Assembly: GCA_027296185.1 (NCBI GenBank)
Contig: JAPUJL010000534.1
Coordinates: forward strand, 1-13,146
From: SAR324 cluster bacterium
Lineage (GTDB): Bacteria; SAR324; JACQKK01
Direction of reading: 5' to 3'
DNA length: 13,146 nt
Below, one piece after another: positions 12,539 to 13,146 of this stretch. Each line of letters begins with the position of its first letter. Position 1 is the stretch's first letter. The notes under the pieces are model-generated. The model was not told where the DNA came from. It did no database searches and saw only the letters and a program-made list of their open reading frames with translations. A program made the translations under genes and the position numbers.

Positions 12539-13057
12539 TTACTGCAGCCGGGCGCGCGCGGCGGCCACCTGGGCCTCCATGGCTTGGGCTTGGGCCATGG
12601 AATGCTCCAGGATGGCGCGCTTCCGCGCCAGGCGCGCGCGGCGCATGGCCTCGACCCGCAGCCGGGCGCGTTCCAGCCGGGCCATCCAGGCCGCGTCCAC
12701 GGCGCTGCGGTCCGCAAATATCCGGGCTCTCGGGGCCGGGTTCGCCCGCGCCCTGAGCGAGTCGAACTGCCGTTCCCGGAATGCGCGGTCCGCAGCCTCC
12801 CGCTGCCGGATTTGGGCAATGCGGGATCTCGAGGCGCGCAAGCCGTCCGGGTCGAGGTCGACAAAGGCAAGGTTGGGGGCCCCTAGCTTGCTCTTCTGTG
12901 CCCGCTCGTGGGCGCGGATGGCATCCATCCGCTGTTCCACCCGATTGTGGTCGATGGCGGGCGGGAAGCGCTCGAACCGCCGGCCGCGCGCACAGGCGGC
13001 GATCGCCAGGCATAGCGCCAGGGCAAGGAGCGCGCGTTTGATCGGCGAGAGGTTCAT
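12539..13057 (-). CDS. Small Arg/Ala-rich coiled-coil lipoprotein, unknown function
   Basis: The precursor has 172 residues from the ATG at 13057; the frame stays open to 13099, but the signal peptide fits the internal ATG. Residues 1-21 are a lipoprotein signal (basic start, LLALALCLAIAA), with the lipid-modified cysteine at C22 (lipobox IAAC). The mature part is very rich in Arg, Ala, Glu and Gln. It has heptad-like helical stretches around residues 38-60, 80-105 and 120-172, suggesting an extended coiled coil. No catalytic motif is visible and I do not recognise the family. The residue after Cys22 is Ala, so an outer-membrane location is more likely than inner-membrane retention. No Shine-Dalgarno is evident, and the neighbours give no functional clue. 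Confidence 0.8.
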   Translation of the reverse strand: MNLSPIKRALLALALCLAIAACARGRRFERFPPAIDHNRVEQRMDAIRAHERAQKSKLGAPNLAFVDLDPDGLRASRSRIAQIRQREAADRAFRERQFDSLRARANPAPRARIFADRSAVDAAWMARLERARLRVEAMRRARLARKRAILEHSMAQAQAMEAQVAAARARLQ

Positions 13058-13146
13058 GATACACTTGATGCGACATCGCGCCGCCCGCGAGCCCGTCACC
13101 GTTCGCTCATTCGGGCGGAGTGGGAGCAGCGGTCCCCGGCGACCGG

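Noticed and set aside
1..13146. CRISPR array, prophage, toxin-antitoxin pair or defence island
   Set aside because: I saw no spaced direct repeats, integrase, capsid, nuclease or small paired genes. The gene content is metabolic, envelope and signalling.

Overview
The window is about 13.1 kb of GC-rich bacterial DNA. A lipobox lipoprotein, a periplasmic cupin with a Sec signal and an ArnT/PMT-type glycosyltransferase suggest a Gram-negative organism. No rRNA, tRNA or other lineage marker is present. The lysyl-tRNA synthetase looks less like the E. coli protein than like those of Gemmatimonadota, Bacteroidota or Deinococcus-Thermus. I therefore leave the lineage open: a high-GC Gram-negative bacterium, possibly from a metagenome. 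Most genes are ordinary chromosomal ones. I see no rRNA, tRNA, CRISPR array, insertion sequence, integrase or phage gene.

Layout, left to right. (1) The 3' end of an unidentified plus-strand gene (2-163) overlaps by 11 bp the end of a convergent gene for a secreted cupin (153-611, minus). (2) A gap carries a nested inverted-repeat element (764-846) just downstream of lysS (875-2380, minus). (3) A minus-strand gene encodes a cyclic-nucleotide-binding domain fused to 18 pentapeptide repeats (2612-3457). (4) A 404-bp gap (3458-3861) holds promoter-like and hairpin signals but no convincing gene. (5) A tight minus-strand cluster follows: cation diffusion facilitator (6442-7347), PMT/ArnT-like glycosyltransferase (4779-6407) and pyrB (3862-4782). 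The last two share an ATGA stop/start overlap. (6) A divergent intergenic region (7348-7641) precedes a plus-strand pair: a LytS-family sensor kinase with a PAS domain (7642-9219) and an unknown multi-pass membrane protein (9381-10328). (7) A final minus-strand set holds a short-chain dehydrogenase (10372-11163), a core-MetE-type zinc methyltransferase (11301-12377) and a small coiled-coil lipoprotein (12539-13057).

Functionally this is a mosaic of housekeeping genes (lysS, pyrB), envelope and metal homeostasis genes (CDF, glycosyltransferase, lipoprotein, cupin), signalling genes (LytS kinase, cNMP-pentapeptide protein) and small-molecule metabolism (SDR, MetE-like). No complete novel multi-gene system is evident. 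The items most worth a second look are the cNMP-pentapeptide fusion, the LytS-type kinase with no response regulator beside a membrane protein of unknown function, the coupling of pyrB to a membrane glycosyltransferase, the nested repeat at 764-846 and the unexplained 3458-3861 gap.
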